Assembly (NCBI RefSeq): GCF_006517435.1
Contig: NZ_VHQG01000002.1
Span: forward strand, 255,390 to 319,389
Reading direction: 5' to 3'
Length of the DNA stretch: 64,000 nt
Source: Schumannella soli
GTDB lineage: Bacteria > Actinomycetota > Actinomycetes > Actinomycetales > Microbacteriaceae
Below are positions 45,396 to 53,315 of this stretch, piece after piece. The notes under the pieces were generated by a model. That model had not been told where the DNA came from. It did no database searches and was given only the letters and a program-made list of their open reading frames with translations. Both the position numbers and the translations under genes were made by a program. The stretch's first letter is position 1, and every line of letters starts with the position of its first letter.

Positions 45396-45560
45396 GTCGC
45401 TCAGGATGCTCGCGAACCGGGACGCGCACCAGCCAACGTTTCCGGCTCGTTATGCGTCGTGGGGAGCACGCGTCTCGACGCCTCCGGTGCGGGTCTGGGC
45501 GCACGCTGGACGCCCTCTGGCAGGGGAGTGCGGATCGGCTCGCGACCGCGATCCGGTTCC

Positions 45561-45566
45561 TAGCGT
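45561..45566 (+). promoter_or_regulatory. -10 box of the small charged protein gene
   Basis: TAGCGT, about 55 bases before the ATG at 45621. The region 45396-45560 contains no gene I can support. Confidence 0.35.
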
Positions 45567-45620
45567 GGAGTCACGACGGTCGCCCCGTGCCGTCGCACCG
45601 CTCGAGCGAGGAGGACGCCC

Positions 45621-45815
45621 ATGGGACTTCTGGATGACGCCAAGGACGCCGCGCAGGCCGCCGGCGAGAAGGTCAGCCGCACCGTCGAGGACGCCAAGGA
45701 GCGCATCTCGGATGCCGCCGAGGAGCGCCAGGCCGACGCGAAGGTGAAGCAGGCCGAAGCCGACCGCGACCGCGTCAAGGCGAAGAACGACTTCAAGGAG
45801 GGGCTGCGCGACTGA
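45621..45815 (+). CDS. Small highly charged helical protein (CsbD/YtxH-like stress protein)
   Basis: 64 residues, starting MGLLDDAKDAAQAAGEKVSR, with AGGAGG-type ribosome site eight bases upstream. It is nearly all Ala, Lys, Asp, Glu and Gln in an amphipathic 11-residue rhythm, like LEA/CsbD-type general stress proteins. No Cys, Trp or membrane segment. Such proteins are often abundant in stationary phase; that is a family-level expectation. A hairpin follows before the convergent aldo/keto reductase gene. Confidence 0.75.
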   Translation: MGLLDDAKDAAQAAGEKVSRTVEDAKERISDAAEERQADAKVKQAEADRDRVKAKNDFKEGLRD

Positions 45816-45847
45816 CGCGCGCCCCTTCGCCGGTCACTCCGGCTCCG

Positions 45848-45883
45848 CGATGCCCGCCCGACCCCAGGTCGCGGCGGGCATCG
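45848..45883. terminator. Bidirectional hairpin between convergent genes
   Basis: CGATGCCCGCC pairs perfectly with GGCGGGCATCG (11 pairs) around a 14-base loop. Lies between the small charged protein and the aldo/keto reductase. Confidence 0.65.
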
Positions 45884-45970
45884 TCGTGTCGAGGTCGGTC
45901 AGCCGGTCCGAACCCCGCTCGGTTGAGAGCTGCTGCCGGGTTCGGTCCGGCTCGGCCGCGTCGCTCGCGC

Positions 45971-46798
45971 CTACTTCGGCTCGTGCAGGTCCGGGTCCAT
46001 GCCGGTGCGCTCGCCGGTCTCGAGCGAGGCGATCGCGGCGAGGTCGTGCGCATCCAGCTCGAAGTCGAAGACCTCGAGGTTCTGACGGATGCGGTCGATC
46101 GAGTTCGACTTCGGGATCACGACGAGACCCTGCTGCAGGTGCCAGCGGATGACGACCTGCGCGGGCGAGCGGCCGTAGCGCGCCCCGATCTCGGCGAGCA
46201 CCGGCTCGGCGAGAACCGTGCCGCGCCCGAGCGGCGCCCACGACTCGGTGAGGATGTCGTGCTCGGCGTCGAAGGCGCGCGTCCTGTGCTGCGGAAGCCG
46301 CGGGTGCAGCTCGACCTGATTGATGACGGGCTTCTCGCCGGTCTCGGCGATCAGCCGCTCGATGTGGTGCGGGTGGAAGTTGCTGACGCCGATCGACTTC
46401 ACGACGCCCTCGTCGCGAAGCCGCTGCAGGGCGCGCCAGGTGTCGGCGTAGAGGTCCTGTGCCGGGCAGGGCCAGTGGATCAGGTAGAGGTCGATGTAGC
46501 CGAGGTCGACCTCGGCGAGGCTGCGCTCGGCGGCGCGGAGCGTGGCGTCGAAGCCCTGGTCGTCATCCCACACCTTCGTCGTGACGAAGACCTCCTCGCG
46601 CGGCACGCCGGAGGAGCGCACGCCTCGCCCGACCTCGGCCTCGTTCTTGTAGAGCTTCGCTGTGTCGATGTGGCGATAGCCGAGGCGCAGGGCGCCGTCG
46701 ACGAGCTGCTCGGCGATGCCGGTGTCGACCTTGTACACCCCCAGACCGAGCTGCGGGATGCGGTGGCCGTCGGCGAAAGCGAGGGAGGGCGTGGTCAC
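45971..46798 (-). CDS. Aldo/keto reductase (2,5-diketo-D-gluconate reductase type)
   Basis: 275 residues. IPQLGLGVYKV, then YRHIDTAKLYKNEAEVGRGVR with Asp and Tyr, VFVTTKVWDDDQG with Lys, LIHWPCPAQ with His complete the AKR catalytic tetrad; VVIPKSNSIDRIRQNLEVFDF is the NADPH site. The GTG at 46798 lies six bases after TAGCGT (46805-46810, minus strand), so a leaderless mRNA is likely. It diverges from the frl genes over 107 bases but need not belong to them. It is one of three aldo/keto reductases in the window. Confidence 0.92.
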   Translation of the reverse strand: MTTPSLAFADGHRIPQLGLGVYKVDTGIAEQLVDGALRLGYRHIDTAKLYKNEAEVGRGVRSSGVPREEVFVTTKVWDDDQGFDATLRAAERSLAEVDLGYIDLYLIHWPCPAQDLYADTWRALQRLRDEGVVKSIGVSNFHPHHIERLIAETGEKPVINQVELHPRLPQHRTRAFDAEHDILTESWAPLGRGTVLAEPVLAEIGARYGRSPAQVVIRWHLQQGLVVIPKSNSIDRIRQNLEVFDFELDAHDLAAIASLETGERTGMDPDLHEPK

Positions 46799-46871
46799 GC
46801 GTCCACGCTAGCGCGGTGCCCTGCGGCGCGTCCTTGCGCCTCCTACCTTGTTGTGCCACGATATGAGACAT

Positions 46872-46889
46872 ATTGATACCGGTACCAAT
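46872..46889. promoter_or_regulatory. LacI-type operator 1, before frlB
   Basis: ATTGATACCGGTACCAAT, palindromic at 16 of 18 positions with the central CG typical for LacI/GalR proteins. A second copy with the same first 16 bases lies at 50001-50018. It ends 16 bases before the frlB ATG, so binding would block transcription. A TTGTTG (46848-46853) with TATTGA 17 bases on is a possible promoter running into it. Confidence 0.85.
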
Positions 46890-46905
46890 CGGTGAGAGGA
46901 CGGAC

Positions 46906-47907
46906 ATGCTGGGCTTCAACGAAGAGGAATACCTGGGTCAGGTGCGGAGCACGATCGCGTTGCGCTCGCAGATCGAGGAGCTGGCTGAGCGCGTCAGCGC
47001 GGGTCGCTGGAAGAACATCTACTTCATCGGCGCCGGCGGAACCTACGCGGCGGCACTGCCCTACGAGCGCTTCTTCCAGACGCGTTCCGACCTTCCCGTG
47101 CGCGCGGTCATCGGCAAGGAGTTCGTGCTCGCGCCGGATCCCCAGTTCGGCCCCGACTCCGTCGCGATCTTCGCCTCCGTCTCGGGTACGACCGAGGACA
47201 TCCTGGACTGCCTCGAGTTCGCTCGGGAGCGGGGCGCCCTGACGATCGGCTTCACGGGATATCCCGAGAGCCCCATCGCCACCGGGGTCGACGAAGTGCT
47301 GCTCTCGGCTCCCAAGGCGTGGCCCTTCGACGTGCAGTTCCTGCTCTTCGCCGCCAAGCTGCTGTCGCTGCGCGGCGAGTTCGACGGCTACGACCGCCTC
47401 GTCCGCGATCTCGAGGCGCTGCCCGAAGCGCTGCTGGCGGTCACCGAGCAGGCCGACCCCATCGGGCAGGAGTTCGCCCAGAAGCACGCTCAGACCGACT
47501 ACCACTTCCTGGTCGGCTCGGGCAACCTGTGGGGCTTCACCTACCTCTACTCGATGTGCATCCTCGAGGAGATGCAGTGGCTGCGCACCACCCGAGTGCA
47601 CGCGGCGGAGTTCTTCCACGGCTCGCTCGAGCTGATCGAGAAGGACACCAGCCTGCTGCTCTTCGTCGGTGAAGACGAGACCCGACCGCTCATGGATCGC
47701 GTGATCTCCTTCGCGAACAACTACAGCGACGATGTCACTGTCATCGACACCGCGGCCTACGAGCTCCCCGGTGTCAGTGACGAGTTCCGCGGACTGCTCT
47801 CGCCGATCGTCGCCGATGCGGTCGTCGACCGCTTCAGCAAGCACCTCGCACAGGCGCGCGACCACTCGCTCGACCTGCGCCGGTACTACCGCGTCGTGGA
47901 GTACTGA
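46906..47907 (+). CDS. frlB: SIS-domain fructosamine-6-phosphate deglycase
   Basis: 333 residues from ATG 46906. Two SIS domains: YFIGAGGTYAAALPYERFF and SVSGTTEDILDCLEFA in the first, FLVGSGNLWGFTYLYSM and AAEFFHGSLELIEKDT in the second. The C-terminus RRYYRVVEY closely resembles the end of E. coli FrlB (RRYY...VEY). FrlB-type enzymes cleave fructoselysine 6-phosphate or other 6-phosphofructosamines to glucose 6-phosphate and the free amine. Its gene is followed after seven bases by an FrlD-type kinase, which makes that substrate. The amine part (Lys or another amino acid) is not determined. Confidence 0.85.
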   Translation: MLGFNEEEYLGQVRSTIALRSQIEELAERVSAGRWKNIYFIGAGGTYAAALPYERFFQTRSDLPVRAVIGKEFVLAPDPQFGPDSVAIFASVSGTTEDILDCLEFARERGALTIGFTGYPESPIATGVDEVLLSAPKAWPFDVQFLLFAAKLLSLRGEFDGYDRLVRDLEALPEALLAVTEQADPIGQEFAQKHAQTDYHFLVGSGNLWGFTYLYSMCILEEMQWLRTTRVHAAEFFHGSLELIEKDTSLLLFVGEDETRPLMDRVISFANNYSDDVTVIDTAAYELPGVSDEFRGLLSPIVADAVVDRFSKHLAQARDHSLDLRRYYRVVEY

Positions 47908-47914
47908 GGACCAG

Positions 47915-48835
47915 ATGAGCACAGTGCGCGTCCTCGGCTTCGGGGACAACATCGTCGACCGCTTCGTCGATCGCGGCGTCGAGTATCCGGGGGGCAATGC
48001 GGTCAACGTCGCCGTGTTCGCCCGTCGGCTCGGCGCCGAGGCGGCGTACCTCGGGGTCTTCGGCGACGATGAGCACGGCAGCTTCGTCCGCGGCGCGATC
48101 GAGGACTGCGGGGTCGACACCTCGCGGTCCTCGGTGCGTCGCGGGCCGAACGGCCTCACCCGCATCGAGACCGTCGACGGAGAGCGTCGATTCCTCGAAT
48201 GGAATGAGGGCGGTGTCACGCTCAGCGACCCCGTGAGGCTGAGCGACGACGACCTCGACTACGCGTCGAGCTTCTCGCTCGTCCACTCGAGCGTGTACTC
48301 GGGCACGGTCCCCGAGCTGCCCAAGCTGGCATCGACTCCGGTTCTGCGTTCATTCGACCTCTCCGCGGAGCCGGAGTTCCGCACCGCCTCGTACCTGAGC
48401 GAGGTGGGGCCGCATATCGACCTCGCTCTGGCCTCGCTGGGCGACCTGGGTTCGAGCGAGACCTGGGGCGAAATGCGACGTATCGCGGCGTTCGGCCCGC
48501 GGCTCGTGCTCGGCACCCGCGGTGCGGCCGGGGCCGTGCTGTTCGACGGGGACGACTACTACTACTCCGACGCCGCACCCGTGCCGGGACCCTTCGTCGA
48601 CACGATGGGCTGCGGCGACGCCTACCTCGCGGCCTTCGTGGTTGAATTGCTCGGATCCGGCTGGCGGAGGAACGCGCGCCCGACGGGTGCGGCCCTTCAT
48701 CGCTCGATGCGTCGGGCCGCCGAATCGGCCGCGCGCCAGTGCACGGTCGACGGTGCGTTCGGTCACGGGCGCCGCTTCGAAGCGGATGCGGCGCTCGACC
48801 CGCTGCCGCAGTTGGCGGCGGGAGACGGCGGCTGA
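47915..48835 (+). CDS. frlD: PfkB family fructosamine kinase (fructoselysine 6-kinase type)
   Basis: 306 residues from ATG 47915. The N-terminal GFGDNIVDRF and YPGGNAVNVAVFARRLG match FrlD (GDNxVD and SGGNAVNVAV) closely. The C-terminal anion-hole motif is DTMGCGDAYLAAF, where most PfkB kinases have GAGD; the base Asp is kept. It phosphorylates an imported Amadori compound at O6 of the fructose part with ATP. The C-terminal 45 residues after the motif are Arg/Ala-rich and longer than usual. Made together with frlB from the same operator-controlled promoter. Confidence 0.85.
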   Translation: MSTVRVLGFGDNIVDRFVDRGVEYPGGNAVNVAVFARRLGAEAAYLGVFGDDEHGSFVRGAIEDCGVDTSRSSVRRGPNGLTRIETVDGERRFLEWNEGGVTLSDPVRLSDDDLDYASSFSLVHSSVYSGTVPELPKLASTPVLRSFDLSAEPEFRTASYLSEVGPHIDLALASLGDLGSSETWGEMRRIAAFGPRLVLGTRGAAGAVLFDGDDYYYSDAAPVPGPFVDTMGCGDAYLAAFVVELLGSGWRRNARPTGAALHRSMRRAAESAARQCTVDGAFGHGRRFEADAALDPLPQLAAGDGG

Positions 48836-48869
48836 GACGACCGGCCGTCACGAGGGGGAAGGCGACGCG

Positions 48870-49964
48870 ATGTCGATCCAGCGTGACGGCGGTGCCTCGC
48901 CGACGATCTCCGAGGTCGCGGCGGAGGCCGGGGTGGGGCGCGCGACGGTCGCCCGCACGCTCGGCGGATACGGCTCCGTGAGCCCGAAGACCCGCGAGGT
49001 GGTGCTCGCCGCTGCCCAGCGGCTCGGCTATCGCCCCAACTCCGTCGCTCGCAGCATGTCGACCGGCGAGACCCGCACTCTCGGCGTGGTTCTCGCGGAT
49101 GTGGGGAACCCCTTCTTCGCCGGCGTGCTGCGCGGGATCGCCGATGCCGCACGCCGCGCCGACTATGACGTGCTGGTGCTCAGCACCGACGAAGATCTGG
49201 CGCAGGAAGCGGCCGCCATCGACGTCCTCGTCGACAAGCGCGTCGACGGCGTCATCCTCGCGCCGGCAGCGGGGCGGCAGGCGCGCATGCCGCAGATCGA
49301 CCTGCTCGAGCAGCGCGGCATCCCGCTCGTGCTGCTCGACCGCCTCGTCGACGCGGTGACCGCCGATGCGGTGGTGATCAACAACCGCGAGGCATCACGC
49401 GAAGCGGTCGCGTCGCTGATCGAGGCGGGCCACCGGCGGATCGGCTTCGTGTGGGGGCCCGTCACGACCGAGCCTGCCGCGGGCGCTGACGACCTCCGTC
49501 GCATCCTCGACAGCGCGCTGTGGAGCGACGGCGAGCGACTGCTCGGCTATCTCGAGGCGCTCGAGCAGGCCGGCATCCCCTTTGACACGTCGCTCGTGAC
49601 CCACGTCGCGAAGCACGAATCGCAGGCCACCCGCGCCGTGCTGGGGATGCTGGCTCTGTCAGACCCCCCGACGGCCATCTTCGCGACCGAGACGGATGCG
49701 CTCACGGGCTCGTTGCGAGCGCTGCGGCAACGCGGGCTGCGGTGCCCCGACGACGTGTCGCTCATCGGCTTCGACGACAGTTCGTGGGCGAGCGTGATGA
49801 CGCCGGCGATGTCGGTCGTCGCGCAGCCGATGCACCAGCTCGGGAAACTGGCCGCGGAGTGCCTCCTCGCTCGGATGGCCGGTGGCGTCGCGCCCGTCGC
49901 CACCCATGTCCTCGAGGCCGACTTCGTTCGACGCGACAGCGTGGCGCCACCCCCGGCGAACTGA
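48870..49964 (+). CDS. LacI family regulator of the fructosamine locus
   Basis: 364 residues from ATG 48870. The helix-turn-helix is TISEVAAEAGVGRATVARTLGG with the hinge YRPNSVARSM; the ligand domain has the usual LGVVLADVGNPFFAGVLRG and IGFDDSSWASVMTPAMSVVAQP pieces. It is placed between frlD and the importer genes, in the same direction. The two ATTGATACCGGTACCA operators at 46872 and 50001 are its natural targets. The likely effector is a fructosamine or its 6-phosphate. Confidence 0.92.
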   Translation: MSIQRDGGASPTISEVAAEAGVGRATVARTLGGYGSVSPKTREVVLAAAQRLGYRPNSVARSMSTGETRTLGVVLADVGNPFFAGVLRGIADAARRADYDVLVLSTDEDLAQEAAAIDVLVDKRVDGVILAPAAGRQARMPQIDLLEQRGIPLVLLDRLVDAVTADAVVINNREASREAVASLIEAGHRRIGFVWGPVTTEPAAGADDLRRILDSALWSDGERLLGYLEALEQAGIPFDTSLVTHVAKHESQATRAVLGMLALSDPPTAIFATETDALTGSLRALRQRGLRCPDDVSLIGFDDSSWASVMTPAMSVVAQPMHQLGKLAAECLLARMAGGVAPVATHVLEADFVRRDSVAPPPAN

Positions 49965-50000
49965 GTATCGGCAGCGCGAGACCTCGTTCTCGTCTCGGGG

Positions 50001-50030
50001 ATTGATACCGGTACCAGTTTTTCGTATAGT
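50001..50030 (+). promoter_or_regulatory. Promoter with LacI-type operator 2, before the importer genes
   Basis: TTGATA (50002-50007), a 17-base spacer and TATAGT (50025-50030) make one of the best promoters in the window. The operator ATTGATACCGGTACCAGT (50001-50018) covers the -35 box, so the regulator would exclude RNA polymerase. The leader from about 50037 to the GTG at 50126 is about 90 bases. Confidence 0.85.
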
Positions 50031-50125
50031 CGACGCACCCGGCCGTTTCGACGGTCGCCGAACCGATCCAATGACGGGTCTGACGGGCGATGAGCCCGCT
50101 CGGCCCCCCACGACGGGAGTCGAGC

Positions 50126-51442
50126 GTGAACCCCACCAGAGCGACCACTGCGATCGCGGCCACCGGAATCCTCGCCCTGGCGCTCACCGCGTGCTCGGCG
50201 AGCGGCGGCAGCGCCGACATCACGGCGAAGCCCGACTTCTCCGGCAGCCTGAGCATCCTCACCGCCGGCGCCGGCGATCCGATGGCACCCTACTTCGAGG
50301 GGGTCGTGAAGGATTACCAGGCCGAGCACCCCGATCTGAAGATCACACTCGCCCAGGAGACCGACGACAACGCGATCAAAGACAAGGAGAAGGTGCTCAT
50401 CGGCTCGCAGTCGCTGCCCGATGTCTACTTCACCTACGCCGGCAACTGGGGTGAGAACTTCGCCGTCAACGGGCTCGCGGTCGACCTCAGCAAGCAGATC
50501 GCGCCGGGAACCGAGTGGGGCGACAGCTTCGGCACCGCCGCGCTCGACTCGTTCCGCTACGAGGGGAAGTACTACGGGGTGCCGTTCTACAACGACGCCA
50601 AGTTCATGGGCTACAACAAGCGCATCTTCTCCGAGCTCGGCCTCGAGGTGCCGTCGACGTTCGACGAGCTGATCTCCGACTGCTTCACCATCAAGGCCGC
50701 CGGCCAGGTGCCCATCGCCTTCGGCAACAAAGACGGCTGGCCCGGGCTGCACTACCTCGGACAGCTCGTCGCCTACAACGTGCCGCGCGACACGATCGAC
50801 GCCGATCTCGCCCCGAAGACGGCGAGGTACGACGACCCGGGCTATGTGACGGCGATGGAGCAGTTCCAGCGGCTGGTGACCGAGTGCACCGGTGACGGCA
50901 GCAACTCCAACGGCGTGACCTACACGACGGCCCAGCAGCAGCAGGCCACCGGCAAGGCGGCCATGTACTACCAGGAGCTCATCGAGTTCGACTCGGTGAA
51001 CACGAGCGACAGCCAGCTGAACAGAGATGGCTTCGGGATCTTCCAGCTGCCCGCGCCCGACGGAGCCAAGGGCGACCCGGGCACCCTGCAGGGAGCGCCC
51101 GAGGGCTACATGATCAACGCCAAGAGCAAGAACGCACCCGTCGCGCTCGACTTCCTCAAGTTCCTCACCAACCGCGAGAACGCGACGACCCTCTCCTCGC
51201 CGCCGTACGGCCAGCCGAGCGCCGTCAAGGGCGTCGTGACCGAGGAGGTCGCCAGCCCCGCCGTCGCCGAGGGCGCCAAGCTCGTCGACGATGCGGAGTC
51301 GTCGTTCGCGTGGCTCGACATGGCGAATGTGCCCGAGGTCGCCGACTCGTGGGTCGCCGTCTCAGAGGGACTCGTCTCGGGCAGCCTCACTCCGAAGGCC
51401 GCACTCGCCGCCGTTCGTGCCGCGGCCGAGAAGGCGAAATGA
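50126..51442 (+). CDS. Extracellular sugar-type solute-binding lipoprotein (CUT1, FrlO-like)
   Basis: 438 residues from GTG 50126. Signal peptide with lipobox LALTAC, Cys23. SBP_bac_1/8 fold: LSILTAGAGDPMAPYFEGVVKDYQAEHPDLKI, LPDVYFTYAGNW, KYYGVPFYNDAKFMGYNK and GKAAMYYQELIEF are typical of family-1 sugar binders. Gene order binder-permease-permease next to frlB and frlD matches Bacillus FrlO-N-M. It most likely captures an Amadori compound such as fructoselysine outside the cell. Confidence 0.9.
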   Translation: MNPTRATTAIAATGILALALTACSASGGSADITAKPDFSGSLSILTAGAGDPMAPYFEGVVKDYQAEHPDLKITLAQETDDNAIKDKEKVLIGSQSLPDVYFTYAGNWGENFAVNGLAVDLSKQIAPGTEWGDSFGTAALDSFRYEGKYYGVPFYNDAKFMGYNKRIFSELGLEVPSTFDELISDCFTIKAAGQVPIAFGNKDGWPGLHYLGQLVAYNVPRDTIDADLAPKTARYDDPGYVTAMEQFQRLVTECTGDGSNSNGVTYTTAQQQQATGKAAMYYQELIEFDSVNTSDSQLNRDGFGIFQLPAPDGAKGDPGTLQGAPEGYMINAKSKNAPVALDFLKFLTNRENATTLSSPPYGQPSAVKGVVTEEVASPAVAEGAKLVDDAESSFAWLDMANVPEVADSWVAVSEGLVSGSLTPKAALAAVRAAAEKAK

Positions 51443-52422
51443 CGGCCCTGCAGGCCCCGACCGAACTCCGCCCGACCTCGCTCGAGGAGGTCGGGCGGGG
51501 CCCAGCCCGCGTCTCTCGGCGGCGAGGGCCGGTCAGACCCGGCACCCGCGCGAGCGCGGGCGGCCTGATCTGGCTGCTGCCGGCGCTCGCGGTGCTGGCC
51601 GTCTTCGTCTACTGGCCGCTGACCCAGAACATCCTCTTCAGCTTCCTGAAGTGGAACATCTACAGCGGCGAGCAGACCTTCGTCGGCGGTGACAACTACG
51701 TCGCCCTCGCCGAGGATCCGATCTTCTGGAAAGCACTGGGCAACAACGTCTGGTACGCCGTCATCTCGATCGTGTTCCAGGTCTTCGGCGCCCTGGTGCT
51801 CGCCGCGATCGTCGAGAGCGTGCGCCGCGAGCGCTGGCGCAAAGCGCTGCGGGCGATCTACTTCATCCCGTCGGCGATCTCGCTCACAGTCGCGGGCCTG
51901 CTCTTCTACTTCATCTACCAGCCGCAGACGGGCCTGCTCAACGTCTTCTTCGACAACCTCGGTCTCGGGCAGTTCTCGCAGGCGTGGCTCGGGCACGAGA
52001 GCACAGCGATCTTCGCGATCATCGCGATGAGCCAGTGGCAGGGCTTCGGTTACAGCGTCCTGCTGTTCTCGGTCGCGCTGCAGCGCATCCCACAGGAGCT
52101 CTATGAAGCCGCGCAGATCGACGGCATCGGCCCCGTCCGTCGCTTCTTCAACGTGTCACTGCCGCTCGTCCGCGAGATGACCGGCCTCATGATGATCGTC
52201 ACCATCTCCGGCGCGTTCCAGGTCTTCAACGAGGTCATGGTGATGACCAGCGGTGGACCCAACAACTCCAGCCAGGTGCTCGGCACCTGGCTCTATCACG
52301 CGGGCTTCGTCACGAACGACTTCGGGTCGGCAGCCGCGATCGGCGTCGCGATCTTCGTCATCACGCTGCTGCTCGCCGCCGCGCAGCTCGCCTACTCACG
52401 GAAGAAGAGGGTCGAATGGTGA
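51439..52422 (+). CDS. Carbohydrate ABC transporter permease 1 (MalF/FrlN-like)
   Basis: 327 residues; the ATG overlaps the previous stop as ATGA. A 45-residue polar N-terminus precedes the first helix. Six helices with the EAA loop YEAAQIDGIGPVRRFFNVSLPLV that contacts the ATPase. Hydrophobic pattern and length are those of MalF-like CUT1 subunits. Together with the next gene it forms the membrane channel of the fructosamine importer. Confidence 0.92.
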   Translation: MTALQAPTELRPTSLEEVGRGPARVSRRRGPVRPGTRASAGGLIWLLPALAVLAVFVYWPLTQNILFSFLKWNIYSGEQTFVGGDNYVALAEDPIFWKALGNNVWYAVISIVFQVFGALVLAAIVESVRRERWRKALRAIYFIPSAISLTVAGLLFYFIYQPQTGLLNVFFDNLGLGQFSQAWLGHESTAIFAIIAMSQWQGFGYSVLLFSVALQRIPQELYEAAQIDGIGPVRRFFNVSLPLVREMTGLMMIVTISGAFQVFNEVMVMTSGGPNNSSQVLGTWLYHAGFVTNDFGSAAAIGVAIFVITLLLAAAQLAYSRKKRVEW

Positions 52423-53252
52423 TCGTCGCCCGGCTGGGCCGAGGGATCAGGGCCGTACTGGTCTGGGTGATCCTGATCGCGCTCGCGATCGTCGTCATCT
52501 ACCCGCTCGCGTGGATGGTGATGAACGCGCTGAAGACGAACGCCGAGCTGTTCGGCGACCCGTTCTCGCTGCCGTCGTCGCCGCTCTGGCAGAACTTCGC
52601 GACGGCATGGCGTCAAGGCGTCGGCGACTTCGTCGGCACCAGCGTCTCGCTCACGGTGCTCGCGACGCTGCTGACCGAGCTGATCAGCGCCTGGGCCGCC
52701 TACGCGCTCACCCGCGTCAACATCCCGCTGAACCGCACCATGACGGTGCTCGTGCTCGCCGGGCTGATGCTCGCGCCGACGGTCGCGCTGATCCCACTCG
52801 TCAAGATGTTCCAGTCGCTCGGTCTCTACGATTCCTTCGCCGGGCTGCTGATCCTCTACACGGCTTTCCGCATCCCCTTCACCGTCTTCCTCATGCGCGC
52901 CTACATGCTCGATCTGCCGCGTGAGGTCGACGAGGCCGCCGCGCTGGACGGCGCATCGCGTGCGGCGACGTTCTGGCGCATCATCCTGCCGATGAGCATG
53001 CCCATCATCGCCACCACCATCGTGCTCAACGTGCTGCAGAACTGGAACGAGTACCTCTTCGCGATGATCTTCACCAGCGGATCGGGCGTGCAGACCCTCC
53101 CGGTCGGCCTGTCCGATCTGATGTCGAAGAACGGCACGCAGTATCCCGTCGTCTTCGCCGGGATGGTCATCGCGGCGGTGCCGATGGTCGTGCTGTTCTT
53201 CGCCTGCCAGCGCTATTTCGTTCGCGGGCTCGCCGGGGGAGTGGGCAAGTAG
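52416..53252 (+). CDS. Carbohydrate ABC transporter permease 2 (MalG/FrlM-like)
   Basis: 278 residues, overlapping the previous gene by seven bases. Six helices, with the EAA loop VDEAAALDGASRAATFWRIILPM and the MalG-like start IVVIYPLAWMVMNALKTNAELFGDPF. No ATPase gene follows: the next gene encodes an MFS protein. As in Bacillus, where MsmX serves several sugar importers, a shared MsmK-type ATPase encoded elsewhere must complete this transporter. Confidence 0.92.
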   Translation: MVIVARLGRGIRAVLVWVILIALAIVVIYPLAWMVMNALKTNAELFGDPFSLPSSPLWQNFATAWRQGVGDFVGTSVSLTVLATLLTELISAWAAYALTRVNIPLNRTMTVLVLAGLMLAPTVALIPLVKMFQSLGLYDSFAGLLILYTAFRIPFTVFLMRAYMLDLPREVDEAAALDGASRAATFWRIILPMSMPIIATTIVLNVLQNWNEYLFAMIFTSGSGVQTLPVGLSDLMSKNGTQYPVVFAGMVIAAVPMVVLFFACQRYFVRGLAGGVGK

Positions 53253-53299
53253 CCCCCGTCCGGCGGCACGACCGCCGATGCTCTCGGCCCCGCGATCAC

Positions 53300-53305
53300 T
53301 AGAGT
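53300..53305 (+). promoter_or_regulatory. Possible -10 box of the MFS gene
   Basis: TAGAGT, ten bases before the GTG at 53316; suggests the MFS gene is not simply part of the importer operon. Confidence 0.35.
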
Positions 53306-53315
53306 CGGAAGCACC

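Noticed and set aside
47915-48835. Kinase inactivated by GCGD in place of GAGD
   Set aside because: The base Asp and flanking Gly are kept; the Ala to Cys change lies in the anion hole backbone and is probably tolerated.
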